NCBI GenBank assembly: GCA_018261895.1
Contig: JAGTRT010000001.1
Coordinates: 1-64,000 of the forward strand
Direction of reading: 5' to 3'
Length of the DNA stretch: 64,000 bases
From: Pseudomonadota bacterium
GTDB lineage: Bacteria; Pseudomonadota; Gammaproteobacteria; Burkholderiales; Rhodocyclaceae
Shown here: positions 42,888 to 52,889 of the stretch, piece after piece
How the letters are laid out: the number at the start of each line of letters is the position of its first letter
How positions within the stretch are numbered: position 1 is the first letter of the stretch
Notes under the pieces: generated by a model
The model's database searches: none
Told to the model about the DNA's origin: nothing
Seen by the model: only the letters and a program-made list of their open reading frames with translations
Translations under genes and position numbers: made by a program

Positions 42888-44495
42888 TTACATCCGGAAG
42901 ATGCCGAACTTCGTTTCTTCGGCCGGCGCGTTCATTGAGGCCGACAGCCCGAGGCCGAGCACCCGCCGCGTATCGGCCGGGTCGATGATGCCGTCGTCCC
43001 ACAGCCGCGCCGAGGCGTAATACGGATGGCCCTGCGTCTCGTACTGTTCGCGGATCGGGTCCTTGAAAGCGGCTTCCTCCTCGGCGCTCCATGTCTTGCC
43101 GGCTGCCTCGATGCCGTCGCGCTTGACGGTGGCCAGCACGCCGGCCGCCTGTTCGCCGCCCATCACCGAGATGCGCGCGTTCGGCCACATCCACAGGAAG
43201 CGCGGCGAGTAGGCGCGGCCGCACATGCCGTAGTTGCCGGCGCCGAACGAGCCGCCGATGACGACGGTGAATTTCGGCACCTTGGCCGTGGCGACGGCCG
43301 TGACCATCTTGGCGCCGTCGCGGGCGATACCGCCGTTTTCGTACTTGCGGCCGACCATGAAGCCGGTGATGTTCTGCAGGAAAACGAGCGGAATGCCGCG
43401 CTGGGCGCAGAGTTCGATGAAATGGGCGCCCTTCAACGCCGATTCGCTGAACAGGATGCCGTTGTTGGCGACGATGCCGACCGGGTAGCCGTAAATCCGC
43501 GCGAAGCCGCAAACCAGCGTCGTGCCGTAGCGCGCCTTGAATTCGTCGAAATCGGAGCCGTCGACGATGCGGGCGATGATTTCGCGCACGTCGAAGGGTT
43601 TTTTCGAGTCGGTCGGGATGACGCCGTAGAGTTCCTCGGTGGCATAGGCCGGTTCGGCCGGCGCGGTCAGCGACACCGGCGGCTGCTTCTGCCAGTTCAG
43701 ATCCTTGACGATGCGCCGGGCGATGGCCAGCGCGTGCGCGTCGTTCTCGGCCAGATGATCGACGACGCCGGAGATGCGGGTGTGCACGTCGGCGCCGCCG
43801 AGGTCTTCCGCAGAGACGACTTCGCCGGTCGCGGCTTTGACCAGCGGCGGGCCGCCCAAAAAGATCGTGCCCTGATTCTTGACGATGATCGACTCGTCGC
43901 ACATCGCCGGCACGTAGGCGCCGCCGGCCGTGCAGGAACCCATGACGGCGGCGATCTGGGGAATGCCTTGCGCCGACAGGTTGGCCTGGTTGAAGAAGAT
44001 GCGGCCGAAGTGCTCCTTGTCCGGGAAAACCTCGTCCTGCATGGGCAGGAAGGCGCCGCCGGAATCGACGAGATAGACGCAGGGCAGCCGGTTTTCCAGG
44101 GCGATTTCCTGGGCGCGCAGGTGCTTCTTGACGGTCAGCGGGTAGTAGGTGCCGCCCTTCACGGTCGCATCGTTGGCGACGACCATGCACTCGACGCCAT
44201 TGACGCGACCGATGCCGGCGATCACCGAGGCGGCCGGCACATCGCCGCCGTACATGCCATAGGCCGCGAACTGGCCGATTTCGAGGAAGGGCGTGCCGGG
44301 GTCGAGCAGGCCGTTGACCCGCTCGCGCGGCAGCAGCTTGCCACGGGCCAGATGCTTCTGACGCGCCGCTTCGGGGCCGCCAAGGGCGATCTTCTCGACC
44401 TTTTCATGCAGGTCGGCGACGACGGTCTGCATGGCCGCCGCGTTGGCCTGGAAATCGGCGCTACGCGGGTTGAGTTGGGATTTCAGGATGGTCAT
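42888..44495 (-). CDS. mccB: Methylcrotonyl-CoA carboxylase, carboxyltransferase beta subunit
   Basis: 535 residues, two crotonase-like halves. Motifs: [110 protein letters not shown] and [42 protein letters not shown]. This is the acyl-CoA carboxylase beta family, MCC branch by neighbours. Starts 4 nt after the paiB end on the same strand. Confidence 0.95.
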   Translation of the reverse strand: MTILKSQLNPRSADFQANAAAMQTVVADLHEKVEKIALGGPEAARQKHLARGKLLPRERVNGLLDPGTPFLEIGQFAAYGMYGGDVPAASVIAGIGRVNGVECMVVANDATVKGGTYYPLTVKKHLRAQEIALENRLPCVYLVDSGGAFLPMQDEVFPDKEHFGRIFFNQANLSAQGIPQIAAVMGSCTAGGAYVPAMCDESIIVKNQGTIFLGGPPLVKAATGEVVSAEDLGGADVHTRISGVVDHLAENDAHALAIARRIVKDLNWQKQPPVSLTAPAEPAYATEELYGVIPTDSKKPFDVREIIARIVDGSDFDEFKARYGTTLVCGFARIYGYPVGIVANNGILFSESALKGAHFIELCAQRGIPLVFLQNITGFMVGRKYENGGIARDGAKMVTAVATAKVPKFTVVIGGSFGAGNYGMCGRAYSPRFLWMWPNARISVMGGEQAAGVLATVKRDGIEAAGKTWSAEEEAAFKDPIREQYETQGHPYYASARLWDDGIIDPADTRRVLGLGLSASMNAPAEETKFGIFRM

Positions 44496-44570
44496 GTCTC
44501 TTCCTAGTTGTCAGTTATTTGTTTCTAGTTGTTAGCAGTAGGCGGCGTGGTTTTGCTAGTGACTAATGAC

Positions 44571-45170
44571 TCATAACTCGCTACTGCCTTTCAGCCATTT
44601 GCTGACCGGTTCCGGGCGGTAGCCCGTCATCGCGGCCAGCAGTGATTCGATATCGGTATCGGCCAGCGCCATAGCGCGGTTCTGGGTGCGCAGGAAGCCT
44701 TCGTCGACCGCCTTGTCGAACATGGCCAACAGCGGGTCGTAGAAACCATTGACGTTGAGCAGGCCCATGGGCTTCTGGTGAAAGCCGAGCTGGCCCCAGG
44801 TCAGGATTTCGCAGAATTCCTCGAAGGTGCCGAAGCCACCGGGCAGGGCGATGAAGCCGTCTGACAGCTCGGCCATGCGTGCCTTGCGCGTGTGCATCGA
44901 ATCGACGACCTCGATGCGTGTCAGCGTCCGGTGATCGACGGCACGACCGGCGACCTCCTTGCCCATCAGCGCTTCCGGGATGACGCCGATGACCGTGCCG
45001 CCCGCCTCCAGACAGGCATCGGCAACGGCGCCCATGAGCCCGATATTGCCGGCGCCATAGACCAGCTCGATGCCGCGCGCAGCGAGCAGGCGGCCGAGCT
45101 TTTCGGCCTCGGCGCGGTAGATCGGGTTGCTGCCGGCGTTCGAGCCGCAGAAGACACAGATTCGTTTCAT
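44571..45170 (-). CDS. LOG family protein (nucleotide 5'-monophosphate phosphoribohydrolase)
   Basis: 199 residues. Motif PGGFGTFEEFCEILTWGQLG matches PGGxGTxxE of the LOG family, with ICVFCGSNAGSNP and VYGAGNIGLMGAVADACL before it. In plants this activates cytokinin; in bacteria related enzymes release ribose-5-phosphate from AMP-like nucleotides. The start at 45170 removes a spurious leader and gives overlap with the phosphoesterase gene. No catabolic connection with neighbours. Confidence 0.92.
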   Translation of the reverse strand: MKRICVFCGSNAGSNPIYRAEAEKLGRLLAARGIELVYGAGNIGLMGAVADACLEAGGTVIGVIPEALMGKEVAGRAVDHRTLTRIEVVDSMHTRKARMAELSDGFIALPGGFGTFEEFCEILTWGQLGFHQKPMGLLNVNGFYDPLLAMFDKAVDEGFLRTQNRAMALADTDIESLLAAMTGYRPEPVSKWLKGSSEL

Positions 45171-45997
45171 CCTTGTTCCTTGCTGCCCAGTCGCAGCGTA
45201 ACGGTCTCCGGTGGGCAATTGAAGCGAACCGGCAGAATGCTGGTGCCAACGCCAGCCGTGACGTAGGTGGGCGCCGGTACGTCCGGTAACCAGCCGAGGG
45301 CGTGACGCAGCGGCGAACGGCCCGGCGTGACCAGAGCGCCAAAGAACGGCACACGGACTTGACCACCATGGGTATGGCCGGCGAAGGCGACGAGGGTCTG
45401 GGGCGGCAAGTCCGGCGCGTTGGCGGGGTCGTGCATCATGACGATCGTGCGGGCATTGGCAGGCGCCGCGGCAAGGGCCTTGGCCGGATGGGCGTGTCCC
45501 GTCATGTCGTCGCCAATGCCGACCAGCCAGACGTTCTGGCCGGCCCCGGGGAGCGGCATGGCGCCGTTCTCGATGACGCGGATGCCCTTTTGTTCGAGTG
45601 CCTGCCGGATCTGCTGGCCGTCATGCCACCAGTCGTGATTGCCGAGCGTGGCGAAGACGCCGAGTGGGGCCTTCAGGCGGCCAAGCTCCTCGGCAATCTG
45701 CAGCGGATCGACGGCTTTGCCGCCGAGTACGCCCTGGATGACAAAATCGCCCGGCAGCAGGATCAAGTCCGGCTTGCCGGCGTTCAACTGATCGACCACC
45801 CTGCGCAGCATCGGGAGGCCGGCATGCGGCGCGCCAACGTGAAAGTCGGCCGCCACGGCGATGGTCATGGGCGGCCCGGTCCAGTCGGTGACGGCCAAGC
45901 TCAGGTCGCGCTGCTGCAACCAGCCCGGCTCGAAACCGAAGCCCCAAGCCGCCGAGGCAAACAGCGCTCCCAGGACGATCAGGCGTGACCGATTCAT
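45167..45997 (-). CDS. Metallophosphoesterase, YaeI-like, exported
   Basis: 276 residues. N-terminal signal or anchor (SRLIVLGALFASAAWGFG), then calcineurin-type motifs AVAADFHVGAP, LLPGDFV, LGNHDWW, MMHDP, and FAGHTHGGQVRVPFFGALVTPG. YaeI homologues act as phosphodiesterases at the membrane. It starts 7 nt past the DsbA-type gene end, with 4-nt overlap into the LOG gene. Confidence 0.9.
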   Translation of the reverse strand: MNRSRLIVLGALFASAAWGFGFEPGWLQQRDLSLAVTDWTGPPMTIAVAADFHVGAPHAGLPMLRRVVDQLNAGKPDLILLPGDFVIQGVLGGKAVDPLQIAEELGRLKAPLGVFATLGNHDWWHDGQQIRQALEQKGIRVIENGAMPLPGAGQNVWLVGIGDDMTGHAHPAKALAAAPANARTIVMMHDPANAPDLPPQTLVAFAGHTHGGQVRVPFFGALVTPGRSPLRHALGWLPDVPAPTYVTAGVGTSILPVRFNCPPETVTLRLGSKEQG

Positions 45998-46004
45998 GTT
46001 TCGC

Positions 46005-46631
46005 TCAGAAACCGCCGGTTTTCAGCCAGTGTTCGATCTGCGGCAACCGGTCGGCGCCGAAGAAGGCTTCGCCGTCGATGACCACGTGCGGCGAGCCGAA
46101 GACGCCGGCGGCCAGCGCCTGGTCGCATTCGTCCTTGAGGCGGGCTTTGATCTCCGGTGCCTGCAGGGCGGCGGCCAGCGTGTCGCGGTCGATGCCGAGC
46201 GCGACGGCGATGTCGAGCACGGTGTCGGGCGACGAGATGTCACGGTCCTCAACGAAGAAGGCGCGATAGGCGGCGTGGGCGAAAGCGCGGGCCAGCGCGC
46301 AGTCCTGACCGTGCAGCCAGTAGTAGGCGCGGGCGGCGTTCTGCGTTGGCAGGGGGAAGCGGCTGGGCGGGTTGTAGGGGATGCCCATGTGCCGCGCCGA
46401 GCGATGGAAGTCGTGCAGCATGTATTTGCCCTTGCTGCTCACGCCGTCGGCCGGCGGGCGCGAGCCGGTGGCCTGGAATACGATGCCGAGCAGGATCGGG
46501 TGCCAGCGCACCTTGCGGCCGTACTGGGCGGCGAGGGCGTCGATCTTCTCGCTCATCAGGTAGCCGTAGGGGCTGGAAAAATCGAACCAGAAGTCGATGG
46601 GGGCCGGGTTGGCGTTTATTGTGTCGCTCAT
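46005..46631 (-). CDS. 2-hydroxychromene-2-carboxylate isomerase / DsbA family (GST kappa-like)
   Basis: 208 residues. FWFDFSSPYGYLMSEKIDALAAQ has the Ser of HCCA isomerases (SSPYGY) in place of the CxxC of DsbA, and FGSPHVVIDGEAFFGADRLPQIEHWL is the cis-Pro and C-terminal signature. HCCA isomerases use glutathione in naphthalene pathways, but the subfamily is much broader. Lies between the phosphoesterase and the second acyl-CoA dehydrogenase. Confidence 0.88.
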   Translation of the reverse strand: MSDTINANPAPIDFWFDFSSPYGYLMSEKIDALAAQYGRKVRWHPILLGIVFQATGSRPPADGVSSKGKYMLHDFHRSARHMGIPYNPPSRFPLPTQNAARAYYWLHGQDCALARAFAHAAYRAFFVEDRDISSPDTVLDIAVALGIDRDTLAAALQAPEIKARLKDECDQALAAGVFGSPHVVIDGEAFFGADRLPQIEHWLKTGGF

Positions 46632-46660
46632 GTTTGTCTCCTCGTTGGGGCGACGGTCAA

Positions 46661-46693
46661 TTTCAGTTTTGGGCTTTTTTTCCGGTTGACCGT
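46661..46693 (-). repeat. 33-nt interspersed repeat, copy 8 (intergenic)
   Basis: TTTCAGTTTTGGGCTTT followed by TTTTCCGGTTGACCGT, in the 78-bp gap between an acyl-CoA dehydrogenase and a DsbA-family gene, both minus. ACGGTC appears again just left of it (46653), giving the gap an outward-facing pair of GGTCAA ends. Confidence 0.8.
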
Positions 46694-46709
46694 CGCATTC
46701 AGGGTTTTA

Positions 46710-47846
46710 CTACTCGTTGGCGATGGTCCGCCCGATGACCAGGCGCTGAATGTCGTTGGCGCCTTCGTAAATCTGGCTGATGCGCACGTCGCGGTAGATG
46801 CGCTCGACCGGGAAGTCGCTGGTGTAGCCAACGCCGCCGTGAATCTGGATGGCGTCCGAGGCGATCTTCTCGGCGGCTTCCGAGGCGAACATCTTGGCCA
46901 TCGAGGCTTCCTTCAGGCAGGGCTTGCCGGCGTCCTTGAGCTGGGCGGCGCGCCAGACCATGAGGCGGGCGGCGTCGAGCAGCGTGTTCATGTCGGCCAG
47001 GCGGAAATTGACGGCCTGGTGTTCGATGATTGGCTGGCCGAAGGTGACGCGCTCCTTGGCGTAACGCACGGCGGCCTCGAAGGCGGCGCGCGCCATGCCG
47101 ATGCTCTGGGCGGCGATGCCGATGCGGCCGGCTTCGAGGTTGGAGAGGGCGATCTTGTAGCCTTCACCTTCCTTGCCAAGCAGGGCGCTGGCCGGGACGC
47201 GACAGTTCTCGAAAATGATCTGCACGGTGTCGGAAGCGTGCTGGCCCATCTTGTCCTCGGTGCGGCCGACGATGAAGCCCGGGGTGTTGGTCGGGATCAG
47301 GAAGCAGGAAATGCCCTTCTTGCCGGCCGCCTTGTCGGTCACGGCGAAGACGATGGCCATGTGGGCGTGCTTGCCGGTGGTGATGAACTGCTTGACGCCG
47401 TTCAGCACGAAATGGTCGCCGTCGCGGTCGGCGCGCGTGGTGATGGCAGCAGCGTCGGAGCCGGTGTGCGGTTCGGTCAGGCAGAAGCAGCCCCACTTTT
47501 CACCGCGGGCCAGCGGTTTGAGCCATTCTTCCTTCTGCGCGTCGGTGCCGTATTTTTGCGTGATGCCGCAGGCCAGCGAGTTCTGTACCGAAACGATGGT
47601 CGAGGTGGCGCCATCGCCGGCGGCGATTTCCTCGATGGTCAGCACCAGCGACATGTAGTCCATGCCGGCGCCGTCCCATTCCTCGGGCACGCACATGCCC
47701 ATGGCGCCGAGTTCGCCGAGTTCCTTGAGGGCCTCGGCCGGGAAGGTGTGGTGCTTGTCCCAGTCGGCGGCGAAGGGCGCCAGGCGCTCCTGGGCAAAGG
47801 CGCGCATCGAATCGCGGATCATTTCTTGTTCTTGAGTCAGGATCAT
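46710..47846 (-). CDS. Acyl-CoA dehydrogenase (short/branched chain type)
   Basis: 378 residues. Flavin-binding FCLTEPHTGSDAAAITTRA, FITTGKHAH, and the catalytic Glu in QIYEGANDIQRLVIGRTI close to the C terminus, as in butyryl-CoA-type enzymes. The catalytic-base position differs from the isovaleryl-CoA dehydrogenase at 51182. It is a second dehydrogenase of the operon, likely for short linear or other branched acyl-CoAs. The ATG at 47846 overlaps the EamA gene stop. Confidence 0.93.
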   Translation of the reverse strand: MILTQEQEMIRDSMRAFAQERLAPFAADWDKHHTFPAEALKELGELGAMGMCVPEEWDGAGMDYMSLVLTIEEIAAGDGATSTIVSVQNSLACGITQKYGTDAQKEEWLKPLARGEKWGCFCLTEPHTGSDAAAITTRADRDGDHFVLNGVKQFITTGKHAHMAIVFAVTDKAAGKKGISCFLIPTNTPGFIVGRTEDKMGQHASDTVQIIFENCRVPASALLGKEGEGYKIALSNLEAGRIGIAAQSIGMARAAFEAAVRYAKERVTFGQPIIEHQAVNFRLADMNTLLDAARLMVWRAAQLKDAGKPCLKEASMAKMFASEAAEKIASDAIQIHGGVGYTSDFPVERIYRDVRISQIYEGANDIQRLVIGRTIANE

Positions 47847-48754
47847 GCTGATTTCTCCAGAGAAGTTTTTTGTCGTGTGGTCAGCCAGACGCCGGCAATG
47901 ACCAGCAGGCCGCCGGCCAGGACGGCCGGGCGGAGCCGCTCGTCGAGCAGCAGTGCCGCCTGCAGGACGGCGAAGACGGGGACCAGATTGATGAAAACGG
48001 AGGCATGGCCGGCGCCGAGCTGATGCACGGCGGCCGTGAACCAGGTGTAGGCGATGGCCGTGCCGAACAGGGCGAGAAAGCCCATGCTGGCCCAGACCCG
48101 CCATGACCAGGCGGCCGGATCGATGTCACCCTGCACCAGCGCAGCCAGACCGAGCAGCAGCGCGCCGCTCAGGCTGGCGTAGAGCGTCGTTGCCAGCGCC
48201 GAAAAGCGGTGCGTCGCCTGCCAGCCGATGAAGGTGTAGGCCGCCCAGCTCGCCACGCAGCCGAGGATCAGCCATTCGCCAAGGCCGACCTCGCCGTTGA
48301 TCAGGGCCAGCGGATCGCCGTTGCCGATCACCGTCAGGCAGCCGGCAAAGGCGATCAGGCTGCCGATCGCCTTGCGAACCGTCATGCGTTCCTTGCCGGT
48401 CAGCCAGGCGAGGATGACGACGACCGCCGGGTTCAGGGCAACGACGAGCGCGCCGCGCCCGGCCGAAATGCGTTGCAGCCCGAAAAAGAAGCACAGGCCG
48501 TACAAAAAGATGCCGAAAAACCCGAGCGCCCAGACCAAACCCCATTCCCGCCCGCCCTGCGGCAGCGGAATGCTGCCCTCGGCGAAGAGCAGCACGCCGG
48601 CGACGATGGCGCCGGACAGCACGAAGCGCAGCGAGGCGACGGCCAGCGGCGCCGTCAGCTCCTGGGCAATGACGCGTCCGGCGATCCAGGTTCCACCCCA
48701 GAAAAACATCGCAGCGATCAGTTTGGCGTAGGTGAGCGAACGGGTCTGCGGCAA
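47843..48754 (-). CDS. EamA/DMT superfamily transporter (10 TM)
   Basis: 303 residues, ten hydrophobic helices in two EamA halves (for example LIAAMFFWGGTWIAGRVI and MGFLALFGTAIAYTWFTAAVHQLGAGHASVFINLVPVFAVLQAALLL). Family members export amino acids or other metabolites. In the operon between thiolase (which ends directly next to its start, 48754/48755) and acyl-CoA dehydrogenase. The substrate is not readable. Confidence 0.9.
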   Translation of the reverse strand: MPQTRSLTYAKLIAAMFFWGGTWIAGRVIAQELTAPLAVASLRFVLSGAIVAGVLLFAEGSIPLPQGGREWGLVWALGFFGIFLYGLCFFFGLQRISAGRGALVVALNPAVVVILAWLTGKERMTVRKAIGSLIAFAGCLTVIGNGDPLALINGEVGLGEWLILGCVASWAAYTFIGWQATHRFSALATTLYASLSGALLLGLAALVQGDIDPAAWSWRVWASMGFLALFGTAIAYTWFTAAVHQLGAGHASVFINLVPVFAVLQAALLLDERLRPAVLAGGLLVIAGVWLTTRQKTSLEKSA

Positions 48755-49945
48755 TTACAGCATCTCGACTGCCAGCGCCGTCGCTTCGCCGCCGCCGATA
48801 CACAGCGAGGCGACGCCGCGCTTCTTGCCATACTTCTTCAACGCGCCGAGCAGCGTGACGACGATGCGGGCGCCGGAAGCGCCGATCGGGTGGCCGAGCG
48901 CACAGGCGCCGCCGTGGATGTTGACCTTGGCCGGGTCGAGCTTGAGGTCGTGTAGCGAGGCCATGGTGACGACGGCGAAGGCTTCGTTGATTTCGAACAG
49001 GTCGACCGATTCAGCCGTCCAGCCGGTCTTGGCGAACAGCTTCTGCATGGCGCCGACCGGGGCGGACGGGAAGAGGGCCGGGATGCCGGCGTGCGTCGTG
49101 TGGCCAACGATGCGGGCAATCGGAGCGAGGCCGAGCTTGGCCGCCTGCGATTCGCGCATGAGGACCATGGCGGCAGCGCCGTCGGAAATCGACGAAGAGT
49201 TGGCCGGGGTGACCGTGCCATCCTTCTTGAACGCCGGTTTCAGGGTCGGAATCTTGTCGACATTGACGGCGAACGGGCCTTCGTCCTTGTCGATCACGAC
49301 ATCGCCCTTGCGGCCGGCGACGGTGGTCGGGGCGATTTCCCAGGTGAAGCTGCCGTTGTTGCTGGCTTCGATGGCGCGGGTCGTCGAGCGGATGGCGAAT
49401 TCATCCTGCGCTTCACGCGTGAAGCCGTAGCTCGTCGCGCATTCCTCGGCGAAGGTGCCCATCAGGCGGCCGCGCGTTTCCTTGGAATAGGCGTCTTCGA
49501 GGCCGTCCATGAACATGTGGTCGAACATCTGGCCATGGCCGAGGCGATAACCGCCGCGGGCCTTGGACAGCAGATAGGGGGCGTTGGTCATCGATTCCAT
49601 GCCGCCGACGACTGCAGCGCCGTAGGAGCCGGCGAGGATGCCGTCATGACCGAGCATGGTCGCCTTCATGGCCGAGCCGCACACCTTGTGGATGGTGGCG
49701 CAACCAGCGGAGAGCGGCAGACCAGCCTGCAGCGCGGCCTGACGGGCCGGCGCCTGGCCCTGGCCGGCTTGCAGCACGCAGCCCATGAGCACCTCTTCGA
49801 TGAGGTTGGCGTCGATGCCGGCACGGTCGACCGCGGCCTTGATGGCGACGGCGCCGAGATTGGCGGCGGTCAGGCTGCTGAAGCCACCCTGGAAGCTTCC
49901 CATGGCGGTACGGGCTGCGGAAACGATCACGATCGGGTCATTCAT
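48755..49945 (-). CDS. Acetyl-CoA C-acetyltransferase (thiolase)
   Basis: 396 residues. Active-site Cys in HKVCGSAMKA near 90, GGMESMTNAPYLL, HGGACALGHPIGASGARI with catalytic His, and SLCIGGGEATA with the second Cys. This biosynthetic/degradative thiolase II type could cleave acetoacetyl-CoA from leucine or condense acetyl-CoA for PHB synthesis; no phaB is seen. Ends adjacent to the EamA gene. Confidence 0.93.
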   Translation of the reverse strand: MNDPIVIVSAARTAMGSFQGGFSSLTAANLGAVAIKAAVDRAGIDANLIEEVLMGCVLQAGQGQAPARQAALQAGLPLSAGCATIHKVCGSAMKATMLGHDGILAGSYGAAVVGGMESMTNAPYLLSKARGGYRLGHGQMFDHMFMDGLEDAYSKETRGRLMGTFAEECATSYGFTREAQDEFAIRSTTRAIEASNNGSFTWEIAPTTVAGRKGDVVIDKDEGPFAVNVDKIPTLKPAFKKDGTVTPANSSSISDGAAAMVLMRESQAAKLGLAPIARIVGHTTHAGIPALFPSAPVGAMQKLFAKTGWTAESVDLFEINEAFAVVTMASLHDLKLDPAKVNIHGGACALGHPIGASGARIVVTLLGALKKYGKKRGVASLCIGGGEATALAVEML

Positions 49946-49978
49946 GCTTCTTTCTCCTTGCGTTGCTTGTTATCGAAT

Positions 49979-51127
49979 TCAGGCGTCGAGCGCTTTCAGG
50001 GCGGCGTCGTAGCGGTAAGGCAAATCCTGCGGGCCATCGACCGTGATGCCGAGGTCGTGGATCAGGCCGTCCTTGAGGCCGTAGATCCAGCCATGGACGG
50101 TCAGTTGCTGGCCACGGCTCCAGGCATCCTGGACGACCGGGTTGTGGCAGACATTGACCACTTGTTCCAGCACATTCAGTTCGCACAGGCGGTCGTGGCG
50201 CTGCGCTTCCGGCAGGCTCTCGACATTGGCCTGGTGCTTGTTATGCACGTCATGGACGTGGCGCAGCCAGAGATCGACGACGCCGACCCGCGCCCGGTTC
50301 AGCGCGGCGAGTACGCCGCCGCAGCCGTAGTGGCCGACGACCATGATGTGCTTGACCTTCAGCACATCGACGGCGTACTGGATGACGGAAAGGCAGTTGA
50401 GGTCGGTATGCACGACGACATTGGCGACGTTGCGATGGACGAACACTTCACCCGGCAGCAGGCCGACGATCTGGTTGGCCGGCACGCGCGAGTCGGAACA
50501 GCCGATCCACAGGAATTCCGGCGTCTGCAACTGGGACAGCTTGTCAAAATAGTTCGGATCGACGGCTTGCATCTGGCTGGCCCAGGCGCGGTTGAAGTCG
50601 AACAGGTGCGACAGGTTTTCGCTGCGGATTTCTTCTTCCGACCAGTTGTCGAGGTCGAGGGCGAGGAACATCGTGCCTTCGATCGGCGTCTGGTAATAAT
50701 TCGGCGCTTCGGTAAAGCCCAGCTCGCGATAGAGCTTCACCGCCATGCGCATGTTGGGCAGCGTGTCGATGATCAGCTTGCGGTAACCAATCTCCTTGGC
50801 GGCCTTGATGGCGGCCAGCGCCAGTGCTGCGCCCACGCCGTAGCCGCGCTCTTCCGGCGTGACGTAGAGGCGTTTCATTTCACAAACGCCATCGCTGTCC
50901 GGCAGCGGGCGCACGCCGACGCAACCGGCCGGCCGGCCATCGACCTCGGCAAAGAACAAGCGGCCCTGCGGCGCGACATAGGTGCCGGGCAGGGAGGCCA
51001 TTTCCTGGTCGAAGTTCTGGTAGGACAAATCGACCCCCAGCCAGGCCGCGTAATTGCGGAAGTACTGGCGAACCTGCTCCAGTGCTTCAGTATCGTTGGC
51101 GGTGAGGGTGCGTAGGGTAACGGGCAT
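49979..51127 (-). CDS. Fusion: GNAT N-acetyltransferase + beta-class carbonic anhydrase
   Basis: 382 residues in one uninterrupted frame. Residues 1-155 form a GNAT domain (LFFAEVDGRPAGCVGVRPL, MKRLYVTPEERGYGVGAALALAA with the acetyl-CoA P-loop-like segment, LYRELGFTEAPNYY). Residues 160-382 form a beta-carbonic anhydrase: zinc ligands in WIGCSDSRVPAN and HYGCGGVLAA (Cys-Asp, His, Cys), and VHGWIYGLKDGLIHDLGI near the end. Both active sites look intact. CO2/bicarbonate supply next to a bicarbonate-using carboxylase (MCC) is an attractive link; the acetyl acceptor is unknown. Confidence 0.92.
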   Translation of the reverse strand: MPVTLRTLTANDTEALEQVRQYFRNYAAWLGVDLSYQNFDQEMASLPGTYVAPQGRLFFAEVDGRPAGCVGVRPLPDSDGVCEMKRLYVTPEERGYGVGAALALAAIKAAKEIGYRKLIIDTLPNMRMAVKLYRELGFTEAPNYYQTPIEGTMFLALDLDNWSEEEIRSENLSHLFDFNRAWASQMQAVDPNYFDKLSQLQTPEFLWIGCSDSRVPANQIVGLLPGEVFVHRNVANVVVHTDLNCLSVIQYAVDVLKVKHIMVVGHYGCGGVLAALNRARVGVVDLWLRHVHDVHNKHQANVESLPEAQRHDRLCELNVLEQVVNVCHNPVVQDAWSRGQQLTVHGWIYGLKDGLIHDLGITVDGPQDLPYRYDAALKALDA

Positions 51128-51181
51128 GCTGTGTGGCTCCTTGATGCAGCGCCCCCGTCCGGGAGCGCCGGCGGGAGCTTG

Positions 51182-52354
51182 TTAGGCGGTTTCGGCGAAA
51201 AGTTCGCGACCAATCAGCATTCTACGGATTTCCGAGGTGCCTGCCCCGATCTCATAGAGCTTGGCATCTCGCCACAGGCGGCCCACCGGGTATTCATTGG
51301 TGTAGCCAACGCCACCCAGCGTCTGGATCGCTTCGCCGGCCATCCAGGTCGCCTTTTCTGCCGAGTAAAGAATGGCGCCGGCGGCATCCTTGCGCAGCGT
51401 CCGGGCGTGGTCGGTGGCGTCGCAGGCGCGGCCGACCGCATAGACGTAGGCGCGGGTGGCCTGCCAGGTCGAATACATGTCGGCGACCTTGCCCTGCATG
51501 AGCTGGAATTCGCCGATGGCCTGACCGAATTGCTTGCGCTCGTGGATGAAGGGCACGACGACGTCCATGCAGGCCGCCATGATGCCGAGCGGGCCGCCGC
51601 ACAGCACGGCGCGTTCGTAGTCGAGGCCGGACATCAGCACCTTGGTGCCGTTGCCGATGCCGCCCAGCACGTTCTCTTCTGGCACTTCGCAGTCGTCGAA
51701 GAAGAGCGGGAAGGTGTTGGAGCCGCGCATGCCCAGCTTGTCGAGGTGGGTGCCGTGGGTGAAGCCTTTCATCCCTTTTTCGACGATGAAGGCGGTCATG
51801 CCCTTGGCGCCGGCGTTCATGTCGGTCTTGGCGTAAACCACCAGGGTGTCGGCGTCGCCGCCGTTGGTGATCCACATCTTGGAACCGTTGAGAACGTAGC
51901 GATCACCCTTCTTGTCGGCGCGGAGCTTCATCGAGACGACATCGGAACCGGCGCCCGGTTCGGACATGGCCAGGGCGCCGACGTGGTCGCCGGAAATCAG
52001 CTTGGGCAGGTACTTCTGACGCTGGGCTTCGGTGCCGTTGCGGCGAATCTGATTGACGCACAGGTTCGAGTGGGCGCCGTAGGACAGGCCGATGGAGGCC
52101 GAGGCGCGCGAGATTTCCTCGAGCGCGACGATGTGCGCGAGGTAGCCCATGTTCGTGCCGCCATATTCCTCGCCGGCCGTCATGCCGAGCAGGCCCATGT
52201 CGCCGAATTTTTTCCAGAGGTCGGCCGGGAAGTGGTTGATGCGATCCACTTCGGCGGCGCGCGGCGCGATTTCGGCGTCGGCAAAGGCCTTCACCGCGTC
52301 GCGCAGCATGTTGATGTCTTCGCCGAGGGCGAAATCCAGGCTGGGTATGTTCAT
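51182..52354 (-). CDS. ivd: Isovaleryl-CoA dehydrogenase
   Basis: 390 residues. Flavin site [15 protein letters not shown] and WITNGG; the isovaleryl-specific catalytic Glu is in [20 protein letters not shown], while the C-terminal base position reads [19 protein letters not shown] (Gly instead of the Glu of other ACADs), a known isovaleryl-CoA dehydrogenase distinction. First committed oxidation in leucine degradation. Lies directly downstream of the thioesterase and LiuR-type operator. Confidence 0.96.
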   Translation of the reverse strand: MNIPSLDFALGEDINMLRDAVKAFADAEIAPRAAEVDRINHFPADLWKKFGDMGLLGMTAGEEYGGTNMGYLAHIVALEEISRASASIGLSYGAHSNLCVNQIRRNGTEAQRQKYLPKLISGDHVGALAMSEPGAGSDVVSMKLRADKKGDRYVLNGSKMWITNGGDADTLVVYAKTDMNAGAKGMTAFIVEKGMKGFTHGTHLDKLGMRGSNTFPLFFDDCEVPEENVLGGIGNGTKVLMSGLDYERAVLCGGPLGIMAACMDVVVPFIHERKQFGQAIGEFQLMQGKVADMYSTWQATRAYVYAVGRACDATDHARTLRKDAAGAILYSAEKATWMAGEAIQTLGGVGYTNEYPVGRLWRDAKLYEIGAGTSEIRRMLIGRELFAETA

Positions 52355-52410
52355 GTTTGTCTCCTGATAGTTATTAGTGGTGAGTAGGGGAGTTGCTAGC
52401 GACTCCCCTA

Positions 52411-52869
52411 CTAAGTACTAGCGACTGGCTTCTCGCCTTTCCCGTGCATCACCATGATCGTCTGCTGTATGAGTGCGCAGAGGCTTTCCTTGCCGTCTTT
52501 CACGGCAAAGACTTCGGCCTGGGTGACGATCAGGGTGCGACCGGGGCGAACCACCTTGCCGCGGGCAATCAGTTTTTCACCGTCGGCCGGGGCGAGCAGG
52601 TTCATCTTGAATTCGACAGTCAGTACCGACGCGGTTTCCGGTACGACCGTCATCGCTGCGTAGCCGGCTGCCGAATCGGCAATCATGCCGACGACGCCAC
52701 CATGGACGAAGCCATGCTGTTGCTCGACCCCTGTCCAGTGCGGCAGATGAATTTCCGTCCGGCCGTGTTCGACGACCGGCATCGTTGCCTGGATCAGTTC
52801 CATGGCGTTCTGGCGGGCGAAACTGGCGCTGACGCGTTCGGCAAAATGGGGGTCGTGGATTTTGGTCAT
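52411..52869 (-). CDS. PaaI-type hotdog thioesterase
   Basis: 152 residues. Hotdog-fold motifs: [29 protein letters not shown] with the HGG active-site region, [39 protein letters not shown]. Probably hydrolyses stalled acyl-CoA. First gene after the palindromic operator, so co-regulated with ivd. Confidence 0.9.
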   Translation of the reverse strand: MTKIHDPHFAERVSASFARQNAMELIQATMPVVEHGRTEIHLPHWTGVEQQHGFVHGGVVGMIADSAAGYAAMTVVPETASVLTVEFKMNLLAPADGEKLIARGKVVRPGRTLIVTQAEVFAVKDGKESLCALIQQTIMVMHGKGEKPVAST

Positions 52870-52889
52870 AGGTCGTGATTGTATTTACG

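Noticed and set aside
46005-46631. DsbA-type thiol oxidoreductase
   Set aside because: The CxxC motif is missing (SSPYGY), so the isomerase/GST-kappa branch fits better.
45861-48023. 720-codon plus-strand frame opposite the DsbA-family and acyl-CoA dehydrogenase genes
   Set aside because: Antisense shadow through several real genes and a repeat copy.
49091-51115. 674-codon plus-strand frame opposite thiolase and the GNAT-carbonic anhydrase
   Set aside because: Antisense shadow; both minus-strand genes keep catalytic motifs.
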